A DNA stretch of 33,040 bases from Actinomycetota bacterium (GCA_016208465.1 JACQXZ010000066.1:1-33040), one strand, 5' to 3'. Positions 8,995 to 18,884 are shown, counted from the stretch's first letter. The notes: generated by a model from the sequence alone, not told the origin. Translations and numbers: made by a program.

Positions 8995-10155
8995 ATGAAG
9001 GACAAATTGGATAAAGCAATACTTTTTAGAGAAGAAATTGAAGATTTAAAAATTTACGAACCGGGAAGACCAATTTCAGAAGTAAAATCTGAATTTAGGC
9101 TGGAAGAGGTAATAAAACTGGCATCAAACGAATGTCCTTATCCGCCTTTTCCAGAAACAATTGAAGCAATAAAAGAGGATATTTCTGAAGCAAACCGCTA
9201 TCCCGACAACGGATGTTTTGTGCTTAAAGAAAAACTGGCGGAACATTTAAATGTAAAAACTCAAAATTTAGTTGTGGGGAATGGATCAAGTGAAATACTC
9301 AGATTAATCGCTTTGGCGGCTTTAAAACCGGGCGATGAAGCAATAATCCCGCATCCGTCTTTTATTGTTTACCCAACAATAACAAAACTAATGGGAGGCG
9401 TTGAAAGAAAAGTTCCGCTAGAAAATTACAGGCATAGTCTTAACGAAATGCTTAATCGAATCAACGATAAAACAAAAATAATTTTTCTTTGCAATCCCAA
9501 TAATCCAACCGGAACAATTTTTTATAAAAGTGAAGTTGAAAATTTTTTAGATAAAGCGCCTAGGAATATTCTGGTTATATTTGACGAAGCTTATTTTGAA
9601 TATGTAAACGACAATCGCTATCCAAATGGGATAGATTATTTAAAAAATTTTAAAAACGTTATTGTGTTAAGAACTTTTTCAAAAATTTATGGACTAGCAG
9701 GTCTTAGAATCGGCTATGGAATAGCCTCCAAAAAAATTATCGAGGCAATAGAAAAAGTAAGAGAACCCTTCAATGTAAATATGCTGGCTCAACTAGCGGC
9801 AACAGTAAGTCTTGAATATAAAGATGAAGTTGAAAGAAGAAAAAAGTTTAACGAAGAAGGAAAAACATATCTGTATCAGCAGTTTGAAAGTCTAGGATTA
9901 GAATACGTCCCAACAGAAGCAAATTTTATTTTAGTTGACCTAAAAAGAGACAGCAGGAAAACTTTTGAAGATTTATTAAAACTTGGAATAATAGTTCGTC
10001 CCGGAGACATTTTTGGATACAATACTCATATCAGGTTAACTATAGGAACACCTTCGGAAAACAAGAAATTTATAGAAGGATTACAACGGGTCGCAGGTTG
10101 TAGGTCACAAGTCACAAGTAGGACAGGCGTCTCGCCTGTCAAAAAGTTTCAATGA
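8995..10155 (+). CDS. hisC: Histidinol-phosphate aminotransferase-like protein with repeat-derived C-terminal tail
   Basis: LASNECPYPP, NPNNPTGTIF, FDEAYFEY, RTFSKIYGLAGLRIGYG (PLP lysine). Confidence 0.88.
   Translation: MKDKLDKAILFREEIEDLKIYEPGRPISEVKSEFRLEEVIKLASNECPYPPFPETIEAIKEDISEANRYPDNGCFVLKEKLAEHLNVKTQNLVVGNGSSEILRLIALAALKPGDEAIIPHPSFIVYPTITKLMGGVERKVPLENYRHSLNEMLNRINDKTKIIFLCNPNNPTGTIFYKSEVENFLDKAPRNILVIFDEAYFEYVNDNRYPNGIDYLKNFKNVIVLRTFSKIYGLAGLRIGYGIASKKIIEAIEKVREPFNVNMLAQLAATVSLEYKDEVERRKKFNEEGKTYLYQQFESLGLEYVPTEANFILVDLKRDSRKTFEDLLKLGIIVRPGDIFGYNTHIRLTIGTPSENKKFIEGLQRVAGCRSQVTSRTGVSPVKKFQ
10089..10123 (+). repeat. Degenerate heptamer array GGTCGCA GGTTGTA GGTCACA AGTCACA AGTAGGA inside hisC 3' end
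   Basis: 7-bp periodicity read directly. Confidence 0.75.
10122..10140. repeat. GTCTC-loop hairpin copy 1: GACAGGC-GTCTC-GCCTGTC
   Basis: 7-bp perfect stem. Confidence 0.8.
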
Positions 10156-10184
10156 GAAATAAAAACGAAAGAGAGATGATAACA

Positions 10185-11198
10185 ATGATGATAATTATGA
10201 AGCAGAACGCAACTGAAGAACAAATCAATCATGTAATAGAAAAATTAGAAAGCGTAGGCGCCACGGCGCATATATCTAAAGGAAAATACAAGACTGTTAT
10301 CGGTGTAATTGGCGACAGAGAAAGCATTGCCCAGCTTCCGCTTGAAGCTTTGCCGGGGGTTGAAAAAGCCGTGCCGATTCTAAAACCATTTAAACTGGCA
10401 AGCAGGGATTTTAAGCCTGAAGACACTATTATTGACGTAAGAGGAGTTAAAATTGGAGGAAATAATTTTACTATAATGGCTGGTCCCTGCGCGGTTGAAT
10501 CCAGAGAACAAACACTTACAGCGGCGCGGGCAGTTAAAAAATCAGGAGCGGCTATTTTGCGCGGCGGCGCATTTAAACCAAGAACATCCCCTTACAGTTT
10601 TCAAGGGCTGGGAGAAGAAGGGCTTAAAATTTTGGCAGAAGCACGGGAAGAAACAGGTTTGCCAATTGTAACTGAGCTTATGGATATCAGAGATATTGAA
10701 CTGGTTACCAGATACACAGATATACTGCAAATTGGCGCGCGAAATATGCAGAATTTTACACTGCTTAAAGAACTGGGCGCTATCAATAAACCAGTTTTAA
10801 TAAAGAGATCGTTTAGCGCGACGATTGAAGAACTTTTAATGGCGGCAGAATATATAGTAAAAGAAGGAAATAAAGATGTTATTCTCTGCGAACGGGGGAT
10901 AAGAACTTTTGAAACAGCAACCAGAAACACTTTAGATATCAGCGCCATCCCTATAGTTAAAAGTCTTTCTCATTTGCCAATTATAGTTGACCCGAGTCAT
11001 GCGAGCGGCAAACGAGAGTTAATTAAACCGCTTACACTTGCGGCGCTGGCTGTCGGCGCTCATGGAGCTATTATAGAAGTTCATCCCAACCCCGAAGAAG
11101 CGTTGTGCGATGGCTCTCAATCGCTCACCACAAATGATTTTGATGAGCTTATGTCAGAAGTAAAATCATTATTAAGCGTCCTCAAGAAGACATTGTAA
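10185..11198 (+). CDS. aroF: 3-deoxy-7-phosphoheptulonate (DAHP) synthase, type I-beta with N-terminal ferredoxin-like domain
   Basis: MAGPCAVESREQ, LRGGAFKPRTSPYSFQGLG, LQIGARNMQNF, VDPSHASGKR, EVHPNPEEALCDGSQSL; start approximate (ORF from 10152). Confidence 0.93.
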   Translation: MMIIMKQNATEEQINHVIEKLESVGATAHISKGKYKTVIGVIGDRESIAQLPLEALPGVEKAVPILKPFKLASRDFKPEDTIIDVRGVKIGGNNFTIMAGPCAVESREQTLTAARAVKKSGAAILRGGAFKPRTSPYSFQGLGEEGLKILAEAREETGLPIVTELMDIRDIELVTRYTDILQIGARNMQNFTLLKELGAINKPVLIKRSFSATIEELLMAAEYIVKEGNKDVILCERGIRTFETATRNTLDISAIPIVKSLSHLPIIVDPSHASGKRELIKPLTLAALAVGAHGAIIEVHPNPEEALCDGSQSLTTNDFDELMSEVKSLLSVLKKTL

Positions 11199-11210
11199 GG
11201 TGACATAAAA

Positions 11211-12317
11211 TTGAAAACTGATAAAGTTGCTATAATTGGAATTGGTTTAATTGGCGGATCTTTGGGGTTAGCTTTAAAACAGATTTCCAATCCTCCCAAA
11301 ATTACAGGAATAGCCCGAAGACAGGAAGTTATAGACAAAGCGATAGAAACCGGAGCAATAGATGAAGGGACGACATTTTTTGAAGAAGGCGTAAAAGACG
11401 CGGATATTATTTTTATCGCGACTCCTGTCGGATCAATAGTCGATATAGCCAAAAAAATAATCCCTTACCTGAAACAAAAAGCGATCATAACTGATGTTGG
11501 CAGTACCAAAGCTACTATTGTAAAAGAAATAGAGGAAGCCGCGCCGTCTGATATTTATTTTATTGGCGGTCATCCAATGGCTGGATCGGAACAAACCGGA
11601 GTTGAAGCCGCAACTCCTTTTTTATTTAAAAATTCTTATTACATTTTAACGCCAACCAAAAAAACAAACAACGAAGCATTCAGCCATCTTCATTCGCTTT
11701 TAACTCAAATAGGCGCTTATGTATTAGCAATTGACGCGGAAAAACATGATTCAACCGTCGCTACAATCAGCCACCTCCCGCACTTTGCCGCTGCGTCGTT
11801 AGTTAATGTTACTCAAAGTCGAATGAATGAAAATGAAAACTTAATAAAACTTGCCGCCGGCGGTTTTAAGGATATGACAAGAATCGCGATAGGAAGTCCT
11901 GAAATCTGGCTGGATATTGCTTTTGAAAACAGAACAGCAATACTCGAAGCGCTTAACGCCTACAAAAAAGAAATAGAAAAAATTTACGAATTTATAAAAG
12001 ACAAAGACAAAGAAGGATTGATGCAGAGATTAAACGAAGCAAGAGAAAAGCGTTCCGCGTTACAAAGAGTTCTTCACAAGGAACCTCTTAATTTGTGTAA
12101 ATTAAATATCGCCGTAGAAGATAAGCCGGGGGTTATAAGTGATGTAACTGTCGCAATCGGTCAGCTCGGTGTAAATATAGAAAACATAGAAATTTTCTAT
12201 ACTCCCCAAAGTCGTCTTGGAATACTTGAAATAATTGTTATGGGAGAAGACGCGGCTCAGAAAGCTGCTTCCGTTCTTTTGAAAAAAGGATACGAGGTTA
12301 AGATTGAAAATATGTAA
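11211..12317 (+). CDS. tyrA: Prephenate dehydrogenase with C-terminal ACT domain (TTG start)
   Basis: IGIGLIGGSLGLALK, TDVGSTKATIV, GGHPMAGSEQTGVEAA, AAGGFKDMTRIA; ACT-like KLNIAVEDKPGVISDVTVAIGQLGVNIENIEI. Confidence 0.92.
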   Translation: MKTDKVAIIGIGLIGGSLGLALKQISNPPKITGIARRQEVIDKAIETGAIDEGTTFFEEGVKDADIIFIATPVGSIVDIAKKIIPYLKQKAIITDVGSTKATIVKEIEEAAPSDIYFIGGHPMAGSEQTGVEAATPFLFKNSYYILTPTKKTNNEAFSHLHSLLTQIGAYVLAIDAEKHDSTVATISHLPHFAAASLVNVTQSRMNENENLIKLAAGGFKDMTRIAIGSPEIWLDIAFENRTAILEALNAYKKEIEKIYEFIKDKDKEGLMQRLNEAREKRSALQRVLHKEPLNLCKLNIAVEDKPGVISDVTVAIGQLGVNIENIEIFYTPQSRLGILEIIVMGEDAAQKAASVLLKKGYEVKIENM

Positions 12318-12378
12318 TAGGTGATAGGTAATGGGTCACAAGCTTCAACCCTACGACCTATAGCCTATGACCTACGAC
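12318..12378. repeat. Opposed degenerate heptamer arrays: TAGGTGA TAGGTAA TGGGTCA ... CTACGAC CTATAGC CTATGAC CTACGAC
   Basis: 7-bp phased units, starting directly after tyrA stop. Confidence 0.8.
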
Positions 12379-12396
12379 CCACATGGGAGACAAAAA

Positions 12397-13686
12397 ATGA
12401 ATTTAAAAGTAAGTAAATGTAAAAATTTTTCCGGCGTGATTGAAGTGCCCGGTGATAAATCAATTTCTCATCGAGCAGTTATAATTAGCTCATTGGCTCA
12501 GGGAGAATCCAGAATAAAAAATTTTTTAAATGCTGGTGACTGCATAAGCACATTAAATTGTCTTGAAGAAATCGGCATTAAAATTGAACGTTTAGAAGAA
12601 ACTGAGATTGTGGTTCGTGGCGTTGGTTTTTATGGATTTCAAAAACCAGCTAAAACACTCGACGTTGGCAATTCTGGAACAACGATAAGAATGCTTCCGG
12701 CTATTTTAGCGGCTCAAAATTTCACCTCTGTTATTACAGGAGACGAATCAATAAAGCGCCGGCCAATGGATAGAATTATTGAGCCATTAAAATTAATGGG
12801 CGCAGATATTCAAGGAACAGGTAAAGAAAATCTAGCGCCGCTTACTATTAAAGGGGAAAAACTTAAGGGAATAAATTACACCACGCCTGTCCCAAGCGCG
12901 CAGGTTAAATCTGCTATTCTTTTGGCAGGACTGCTGGCAGAAGGACAAACAACAGTAAATGAACAATATTTATCAAGAGACCATACTGAAAAAATGCTGG
13001 TGTCAATTGGAGCTGAAATAAAAATAGATAAAACATCAACAATGGTGATAGGGAAAAGTCCTTTTAACGGGCAGGAAATTTTGGTGCCGGGCGATATCTC
13101 ATCCGCCGCTTTTTTTATTGTCGCAGGGTTAATTATTCCTGATTCAGAAATAACAATTAAAAATGTGGGAATAAATCCAACCAGAATAGGCTTTCTCGAA
13201 GTCCTTAAGCAAATGGGCGCTCAGATAAAACAGGAAAACTGGCAGTTAAAAAACGGAGAGCCTCGCGCAGATTTAATCATAAAATCCAGCCGATTAAACG
13301 GAATAACAATTGAAGGTGAAATAATCCCCCGTTTGATTGATGAAATTCCAATTCTTGCTGTTGCGGCTGCTTTGGCTAATGGAACAACAATTATAAAAGA
13401 CGCAAAAGAATTACGAGTAAAAGAAACAGACCGAATAAAAGCAATCTACAATGAGCTTAAAAAAATGGGAGCAGAAATTGAGGAGAAAGAAGATGGTTTT
13501 ATAGTTGAAGGACCAGCAAAATTAAAAGGAGCTGTTTGTGAAAGTTATAATGATCACAGAATCGCAATGGCTATGTCAATTGCAGGACTAGCGGCAGAAG
13601 GGGAGACAATTATAAATAATACCGTGTGCATAAATATTTCTTTTCCAAATTTCGAGGAGATTTTGAATTTGTGTATAAGAGATTAA
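12397..13686 (+). CDS. aroA: 3-phosphoshikimate 1-carboxyvinyltransferase (EPSP synthase)
   Basis: PGDKSISHRAVI, LDVGNSGTTIRML, GDESIKRRPM, ELRVKETDRI, YNDHRIAMAM. Confidence 0.93.
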   Translation: MNLKVSKCKNFSGVIEVPGDKSISHRAVIISSLAQGESRIKNFLNAGDCISTLNCLEEIGIKIERLEETEIVVRGVGFYGFQKPAKTLDVGNSGTTIRMLPAILAAQNFTSVITGDESIKRRPMDRIIEPLKLMGADIQGTGKENLAPLTIKGEKLKGINYTTPVPSAQVKSAILLAGLLAEGQTTVNEQYLSRDHTEKMLVSIGAEIKIDKTSTMVIGKSPFNGQEILVPGDISSAAFFIVAGLIIPDSEITIKNVGINPTRIGFLEVLKQMGAQIKQENWQLKNGEPRADLIIKSSRLNGITIEGEIIPRLIDEIPILAVAAALANGTTIIKDAKELRVKETDRIKAIYNELKKMGAEIEEKEDGFIVEGPAKLKGAVCESYNDHRIAMAMSIAGLAAEGETIINNTVCINISFPNFEEILNLCIRD

Positions 13687-13714
13687 ATAATGTAAGAAGG
13701 CGATGGGTAAGAAG

Positions 13715-13821
13715 TTCAAATGACAAAATCCAAAGTTCAAATAAAGTTCAAAATCAAAATCACAAAGAATATAAACCATTTTGATATTCATTCATTTGAT
13801 ATTTGGGCTTTGGATTTTGGA
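13715..13821. repeat. Opposed heptamer arrays TTCAAAT GACAAAA TCCAAAG TTCAAAT ... ATTTGAT ATTTGGG CTTTGGA TTTTGGA; 17-bp pairing AAATCCAAAGTTCAAAT / ATTTGGGCTTTGGATTT with two G-T
   Basis: Read directly on both strands. Confidence 0.8.
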
Positions 13822-13839
13822 TTTTTGGGTGTTTTAATT

Positions 13840-13867
13840 CCTATAACCTATAACCCCTAACCTATAA
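13840..13867 (+). repeat. Heptamer array CCTATAA CCTATAA CCCCTAA CCTATAA
   Basis: Read directly. Confidence 0.85.
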
Positions 13868-13897
13868 CCATAAATTAATACGAAAAGAGACGTAAAA

Positions 13898-14572
13898 ATG
13901 ATTATAGCTATCGATGGACCAGCGGCGTCCGGAAAAAGCACAATCGCAAGACTGGTTGCAAAAAAAATGGGCTATGATTATCTTGACACAGGAGCAATGT
14001 ACAGAGCTTTAACATGGAAAGCGCTTAGTGAAAAAGTAGATTTTTCAGATGAAAAACAACTGGCTAACATAGCAAAAAAATTTAAGATATTTTTTGAAAC
14101 CGACCCTAAAACATTAAAGAAGAAAGTTATAGTCGAAGATAAAGATATTACTAAAGAAATCAGGTCCACTAAAGTCAGCAGTCTGGTTTCAATTGTATCA
14201 AAAGTTCCGGCAATTCGTCAGATGCTGGTTGGCGAACAAAGAGCATTCGCCAAAAAAGGCAACGTTGTAGTAGAAGGAAGAGATATCGGAACGGTTGTTT
14301 TTCCTCAGGCTGAAGTAAAAATATTTCTGACAGCGACTCCTGCGGAGCGGGCGAAACGAAGACAACAGGAATTCTTAAAAAAGGGTATAAAAATAGATAA
14401 AACAGCGCTTGAAAGAAAAATCGTTGAGCGCGATCATATAGACAGCACGCGCCAAAGCAGTCCTCTTGTAAAAGCCCAAGACGCCCATCTTGTCAATACT
14501 GACAACAAAACCGTTAGAGAAGTTGCGCGAGAAGTGCTAAAATATTGTTTAAAAGAATTAAAGGAAAGATAA
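13898..14572 (+). CDS. cmk: Cytidylate kinase
   Basis: IAIDGPAASGKSTIARLVA, YLDTGAMYRALTW, VVEGRDIGTVVFP. Confidence 0.94.
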   Translation: MIIAIDGPAASGKSTIARLVAKKMGYDYLDTGAMYRALTWKALSEKVDFSDEKQLANIAKKFKIFFETDPKTLKKKVIVEDKDITKEIRSTKVSSLVSIVSKVPAIRQMLVGEQRAFAKKGNVVVEGRDIGTVVFPQAEVKIFLTATPAERAKRRQQEFLKKGIKIDKTALERKIVERDHIDSTRQSSPLVKAQDAHLVNTDNKTVREVAREVLKYCLKELKER

Positions 14573-14574
14573 CT

Positions 14575-15192
14575 TTGTTTTATTATTTCGCGCGTAAATT
14601 TCTATGGGTTGTTTATAAAGTTATCTTCAGACTTAAAATCAAAGGCAGGGAAAATATTCCATCTGAAGGCCCTGTTGTTTTGGCGTCCAATCATTCAAGC
14701 ATATTAGACCCGGTTGCTGTTGGTATTGCATCCACTCGTCCAATAAACTTTATGGCAAAAGAAGAATTATTTAATATTCCGATTTTAAGAAATTTTTTTC
14801 TTGCCTTAAAGTCATATCCGGTAAAACGAGGAAAATTCGACAGAGCGGCAATTAATAAAACCTTAAATTACTTAAAAAACAATGAAATAGTAGCGCTTTT
14901 TCCGGAGGGAACGCGTAAAAAAAAATCAGAAGCAGAAAAACCATATCGGGGCGTAGCTTTAATTGCCCAAAAGGGCAATGCGCCAATTGTTCCAATAGCA
15001 ATTTTGGGAACAGAAAAAATCTTTATAAAAAAGAAATTTATTCCATGTCTTAATTCGATTACCGTAAAAATAGGAAAACCTATTTTTTTAAATCATCCCG
15101 AAGGAGATCTCAAAAAGGAACAAACAATTACCAGTGAAAAAGTAATGCAGATTATTAATGATTTAATAAAAGAGGAAAAAAATGAAAATTGA
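14575..15192 (+). CDS. plsC: 1-acyl-sn-glycerol-3-phosphate acyltransferase (PlsC)
   Basis: NHSSILDPV (HX4D), FPEGTRKKK; TTG 14575 preceded by AAAGGAAAG; ORF-track start 14545 is an alternative TTG. Confidence 0.88.
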   Translation: MFYYFARKFLWVVYKVIFRLKIKGRENIPSEGPVVLASNHSSILDPVAVGIASTRPINFMAKEELFNIPILRNFFLALKSYPVKRGKFDRAAINKTLNYLKNNEIVALFPEGTRKKKSEAEKPYRGVALIAQKGNAPIVPIAILGTEKIFIKKKFIPCLNSITVKIGKPIFLNHPEGDLKKEQTITSEKVMQIINDLIKEEKNEN

Positions 15193-16021
15193 AATAGCAA
15201 AATACGCCGGTTATTGTTATGGAGTGGAGAGAGCGCTCAAATTAGCCACTCAGACAACTAATCAATTTCCCAAACCAATTTACACTCTGGGTCCGATTAT
15301 TCATAACCCTCAAGTGGTTAGTTCGCTTAAAGAAAAAGGTATTTATCCAATAAACAGCATTGATGATATTTCAGAAGGAACGATTATAATCCGCTCTCAT
15401 GGCATAGATCCAAAAATAATAGCCAAAGCCCGCGAGAAAAAAATAAAGGTGGTTGACGCAACCTGTCCTTTTGTTAAAAAAGCTCAGCAATGCGCATCAA
15501 AACTTGTTGAGGAAAAATATGATTTGATTATTGTTGGCGAAAGAAATCATCCTGAAATTACCGGCATACTGGCTTACGCGGACAACAAAGCGCTGGTTGT
15601 TGAAAAACCGGAAGATATTCCTGACAACATCAAAAGTAAATCCATTGGGGTAGTCGTTCAGACTACTCAGCCGATTGAAAATTTAAACAGAATTGTTTTG
15701 AAACTTTTGCCTATTACAACAGAATTAAAAATCTTCAATACAATTTGCAACGCGACAACAAAACGTCAGATGGCGGCTCGGCGGCTTGCGTTAAAAACAG
15801 ATGTCGTTTTGGTTGTTGGCGGGAAGAACAGCGCCAATACAACAAGGCTGGCTCAGATATGCAAAGAAACGGGAACAACAACGCACCATATTGAAACGGC
15901 GGAAGAAATTGATCAGTTATGGTTTAAAAAAGATAACAAAGTTGGTGTAACCGCAGGCGCCTCAACACCTTCGTGGATATTAGACGAAGTTTTGGAGAAA
16001 ATTGCCCAACTTGTTACGTAA
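15182..16021 (+). CDS. ispH: 4-hydroxy-3-methylbut-2-enyl diphosphate reductase
   Basis: AKYAGYCYGVERAL, LGPIIHNPQVV, RSHGI, VDATCPFVKKAQ, FNTICNATTKRQ, AGASTPSWI. Confidence 0.93.
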   Translation: MKIEIAKYAGYCYGVERALKLATQTTNQFPKPIYTLGPIIHNPQVVSSLKEKGIYPINSIDDISEGTIIIRSHGIDPKIIAKAREKKIKVVDATCPFVKKAQQCASKLVEEKYDLIIVGERNHPEITGILAYADNKALVVEKPEDIPDNIKSKSIGVVVQTTQPIENLNRIVLKLLPITTELKIFNTICNATTKRQMAARRLALKTDVVLVVGGKNSANTTRLAQICKETGTTTHHIETAEEIDQLWFKKDNKVGVTAGASTPSWILDEVLEKIAQLVT

Positions 16022-16043
16022 GATGTAAAACGTAAGACGTAAG
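16016..16043 (+). repeat. Heptamer array ACGTAAG ATGTAAA ACGTAAG ACGTAAG containing the ispH stop codon
   Basis: Read directly; ispH TAA is 16019-16021. Confidence 0.85.
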
Positions 16044-16076
16044 AAGTTGGGAAGATGTAGGTAAGTAGAACGAGGC

Positions 16077-16213
16077 TTTAGGGACTGTTGAAAAAGTATA
16101 TTCGTCATTGCGAGGAGTGATTTTTACGACGAAGCAATCTCGTAAACAAAGGGATTGCCGCGCTCCCTTTGGTCGCTCGCAATGACAAAAGAGGTTTTTC
16201 AACAGTCCCTTTA
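16077..16213. mobile_element. MITE-like element: 15-bp terminal inverted repeats GGGACTGTTGAAAAA (16081-16095) / TTTTTCAACAGTCCC (16195-16209), flanked by TTTA (16077-16080 and 16210-16213)
   Basis: Perfect inverted repeats and matching flanks read directly; no ORF inside; nested 11-bp inverted repeat GTCATTGCGAG/CTCGCAATGAC (16104-16114/16176-16186). Confidence 0.8.
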
Positions 16214-16241
16214 GCTTTACGTATTTTCAATAGAGGTTAAT

Positions 16242-17552
16242 ATGACAACTAATAAAGCGATTGTTTCCGCTGTAGTTAAAAACAGTCCGGCTGACAAATA
16301 TAAACTTAAACCAAATATAATTTTAAAAAAAATAAATAATCATATTTTGAAAGATATAATTGACTATCAGTTTTTTGCGGATGACAAAATATTAGAAATC
16401 GAATATGAAGAAAATCTAAAACTAAAAAGCCTTTTGGTTAAGAAAAAACAAGGCGAACCGTTAGGGTTAATTTTTGAATCATCAGTTTTTGATAAACTTA
16501 AAACCTGTAAAAATAATTGTGTATTTTGCTTTATAAACCAGCTTCCAAAAAGTTTAAGAAAAACATTATATTTAAAAGATGATGATTTCAGGCTTTCTTT
16601 TCTTTACGGAAACTTTATCACATTAACCAATCTGAGCAAAAACGACGTCGAAAGAATAATAGAACAACGCATAAGTCCGCTTTATATATCTCTGCACACA
16701 ACAGACGAAAAATTAAGAAATTTTATGCTGAAACCAAAAAACAACAAAGATAATTCTTTGAAGTATTTAAAACAACTTCTAAAGAATAATATAGAAATTC
16801 ATATTCAGATAGTTCTCTGCCCGGATATAAATGATAAAAAAGAATTAGAAAAAACAATCAATGACTTATATAAAAATTACAATAAAGTAAAATCAATTGG
16901 AATTGTTCCGGTTGGTTTAACAGATTTTAGAGAAAATTTGTATCCGCTTCGTCTGTTCACAAAAAGAGAAGCAAAAAATCTTATTGACAAGATTAGTCAA
17001 TGGCAGAAATATTTTAAATCAGAATTTAAGTCTAACTGGATATATCTGGCTGATGAATTTTATCTAATGGCGGATAAGAAATTCCCTTCTGAAGAAGAAT
17101 ATGACAACTTCCCTCAAATTGAAAATGGCATTGGAATCGCACGTTTATTTATAGACGAAGCTCTTGAAGAAATCTCCCGCAAAAGGAAAGGGTCAAAATG
17201 CAGAAAGTATAAATTTACGGCGCTTACAGGAAAATTAGCAGTTCCGATTTTAAAGCAGGTTGTTGAACAACTAAAAAATAAATTCGACATAGAGTGCGAA
17301 ATAGAAGGAGTAGAAAACAGACTGTTCGGTAAAAATATAACTGTGACAGGACTTCTTGGCGGGAATGATATTGTAAATTTTTTGAAATCAAAAAAAATAA
17401 ACGGCACGGTTTTAATTCCTGATATAATGTTAAAGGATTTAAGTTTATTTTTGGATGACATTTCAATAGAAGAAATAAAAAGTAATTTTAAGTTTCCTGT
17501 AAGAATTGTTCAGTCTTCAGGAAGAGATTTTATTCAAAGTTTTTTTGCATAG
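16242..17552 (+). CDS. DUF512-type protein with N-terminal PDZ-like region and radical-SAM-like CxxxCxxC
   Basis: VVKNSPADKYKLKPNIILKKIN, TCKNNCVFCFINQLPKSLRKTLYLKDDDFRLSFLYGNFITLTNL, ending just upstream of der. Confidence 0.85.
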   Translation: MTTNKAIVSAVVKNSPADKYKLKPNIILKKINNHILKDIIDYQFFADDKILEIEYEENLKLKSLLVKKKQGEPLGLIFESSVFDKLKTCKNNCVFCFINQLPKSLRKTLYLKDDDFRLSFLYGNFITLTNLSKNDVERIIEQRISPLYISLHTTDEKLRNFMLKPKNNKDNSLKYLKQLLKNNIEIHIQIVLCPDINDKKELEKTINDLYKNYNKVKSIGIVPVGLTDFRENLYPLRLFTKREAKNLIDKISQWQKYFKSEFKSNWIYLADEFYLMADKKFPSEEEYDNFPQIENGIGIARLFIDEALEEISRKRKGSKCRKYKFTALTGKLAVPILKQVVEQLKNKFDIECEIEGVENRLFGKNITVTGLLGGNDIVNFLKSKKINGTVLIPDIMLKDLSLFLDDISIEEIKSNFKFPVRIVQSSGRDFIQSFFA

Positions 17553-17562
17553 GAGAAATATT

Positions 17563-18876
17563 ATGTCATTACCACTGGTTGCAATAGTGGGCCGTCCGAA
17601 TGTCGGAAAATCAACTTTATTAAATCGTTTAATTTCAAGTCAGTTTGCTATTGTAGATAGTGTGGCAGGTATCACACGTGATAGAAATTATGTTAAATCT
17701 GACTGGAATGGAAAATTTTTTACAATTGTTGATACCGGCGGTCTTGACTTCACAGAAGACGCTGAAATAACAAAGCAAATCACAAAACAAGCTATGCTGG
17801 CTGTTGAAGAAGCTGATTTAATTCTGTTTGTCGTTGACAATAAAAGTGGTCTGCTGGACACGGATAAAGAAATAGCAAACATATTAAGAAAAAGCGGAAA
17901 AATAACTCTGTTGGTAGTAAATAAAGTTGACAGCCAAAAAGAAAGTCTTGAAAAATATTCGTTTTTTCAGTTAGGCATTGGCGAGCCTATTGAAATATCA
18001 GCTCTTCACGGTCAGGGAATCGGTGAACTGCTGGATCAAATCACTTCGCTGTTACCCGAAATACCGCCTGTTATTGAAGAAGAAGATTTTTATAAAATCG
18101 CAATTATTGGAGGGCCTAATGCTGGCAAATCTTCTTTGTTTAATAAATTACTGGGAGAGGAGAGAGCGATAGTAAGCGCTGTCCCCGGAACAACCCGCGA
18201 CGCAATTGACACTATTATAGAAAAGAATAATAAAAAATATTGTTTTATTGATACGGCAGGCTTTAAGAAAAAAAGTAAAACCGAAAGCGGCGTTGAATAT
18301 TACAGTATGATTCGCACCTTGAAAGCAATTGACAGATGCCACATTGCTATTCTTGTTATTGACGCAACCACTGGCGTAACTTCAAAAGACCAGAAAATAG
18401 CCGACTACGCTGAGAGTCGCGGATGCGCAAGCTTAATCGCGATAAATAAATGGGATTTAATAGAAAAAGAAACAAGCACCGCAAAAGAATATATTGAAAA
18501 AACAAAAAGGGATTTAAGATTTCTGGATTATTCGCCGGTGATTACAATTTCGGCTTTAACAGGACAACGGGTTAACAGACTTTTTCCTGTTATAGACAAC
18601 ATTGCTGAAGAATATTTTAAAAAAATTTCAACCAATGAATTAAACAAATTAGTAAAAGATTTAAAAGCGGCCGGTTATACTATTTCAAAAGGAAGACTTA
18701 AATTAAAAATTTCTTATGCTGCTCAAATTAAAACAGCGCCGCCGGCTTTTTTATTTTTTGTTAATCATCCGCAACTGGTAAATTCAACTTATAAAAATTA
18801 TCTTAAGAACAGAATTCGTGAAGCTTTTGATTTTACCGGCTGCCCGTTAGAATTATATTTTAGAAAAGAAAAATAA
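17563..18876 (+). CDS. der: Ribosome biogenesis GTPase Der (EngA), tandem G domains
   Basis: Two G1 motifs (GRPNVGKST, GGPNAGKSS), NKVD and NKWD G4 motifs, C-terminal KH-like domain. Confidence 0.95.
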   Translation: MSLPLVAIVGRPNVGKSTLLNRLISSQFAIVDSVAGITRDRNYVKSDWNGKFFTIVDTGGLDFTEDAEITKQITKQAMLAVEEADLILFVVDNKSGLLDTDKEIANILRKSGKITLLVVNKVDSQKESLEKYSFFQLGIGEPIEISALHGQGIGELLDQITSLLPEIPPVIEEEDFYKIAIIGGPNAGKSSLFNKLLGEERAIVSAVPGTTRDAIDTIIEKNNKKYCFIDTAGFKKKSKTESGVEYYSMIRTLKAIDRCHIAILVIDATTGVTSKDQKIADYAESRGCASLIAINKWDLIEKETSTAKEYIEKTKRDLRFLDYSPVITISALTGQRVNRLFPVIDNIAEEYFKKISTNELNKLVKDLKAAGYTISKGRLKLKISYAAQIKTAPPAFLFFVNHPQLVNSTYKNYLKNRIREAFDFTGCPLELYFRKEK

Positions 18877-18884
18877 CAACCCGG

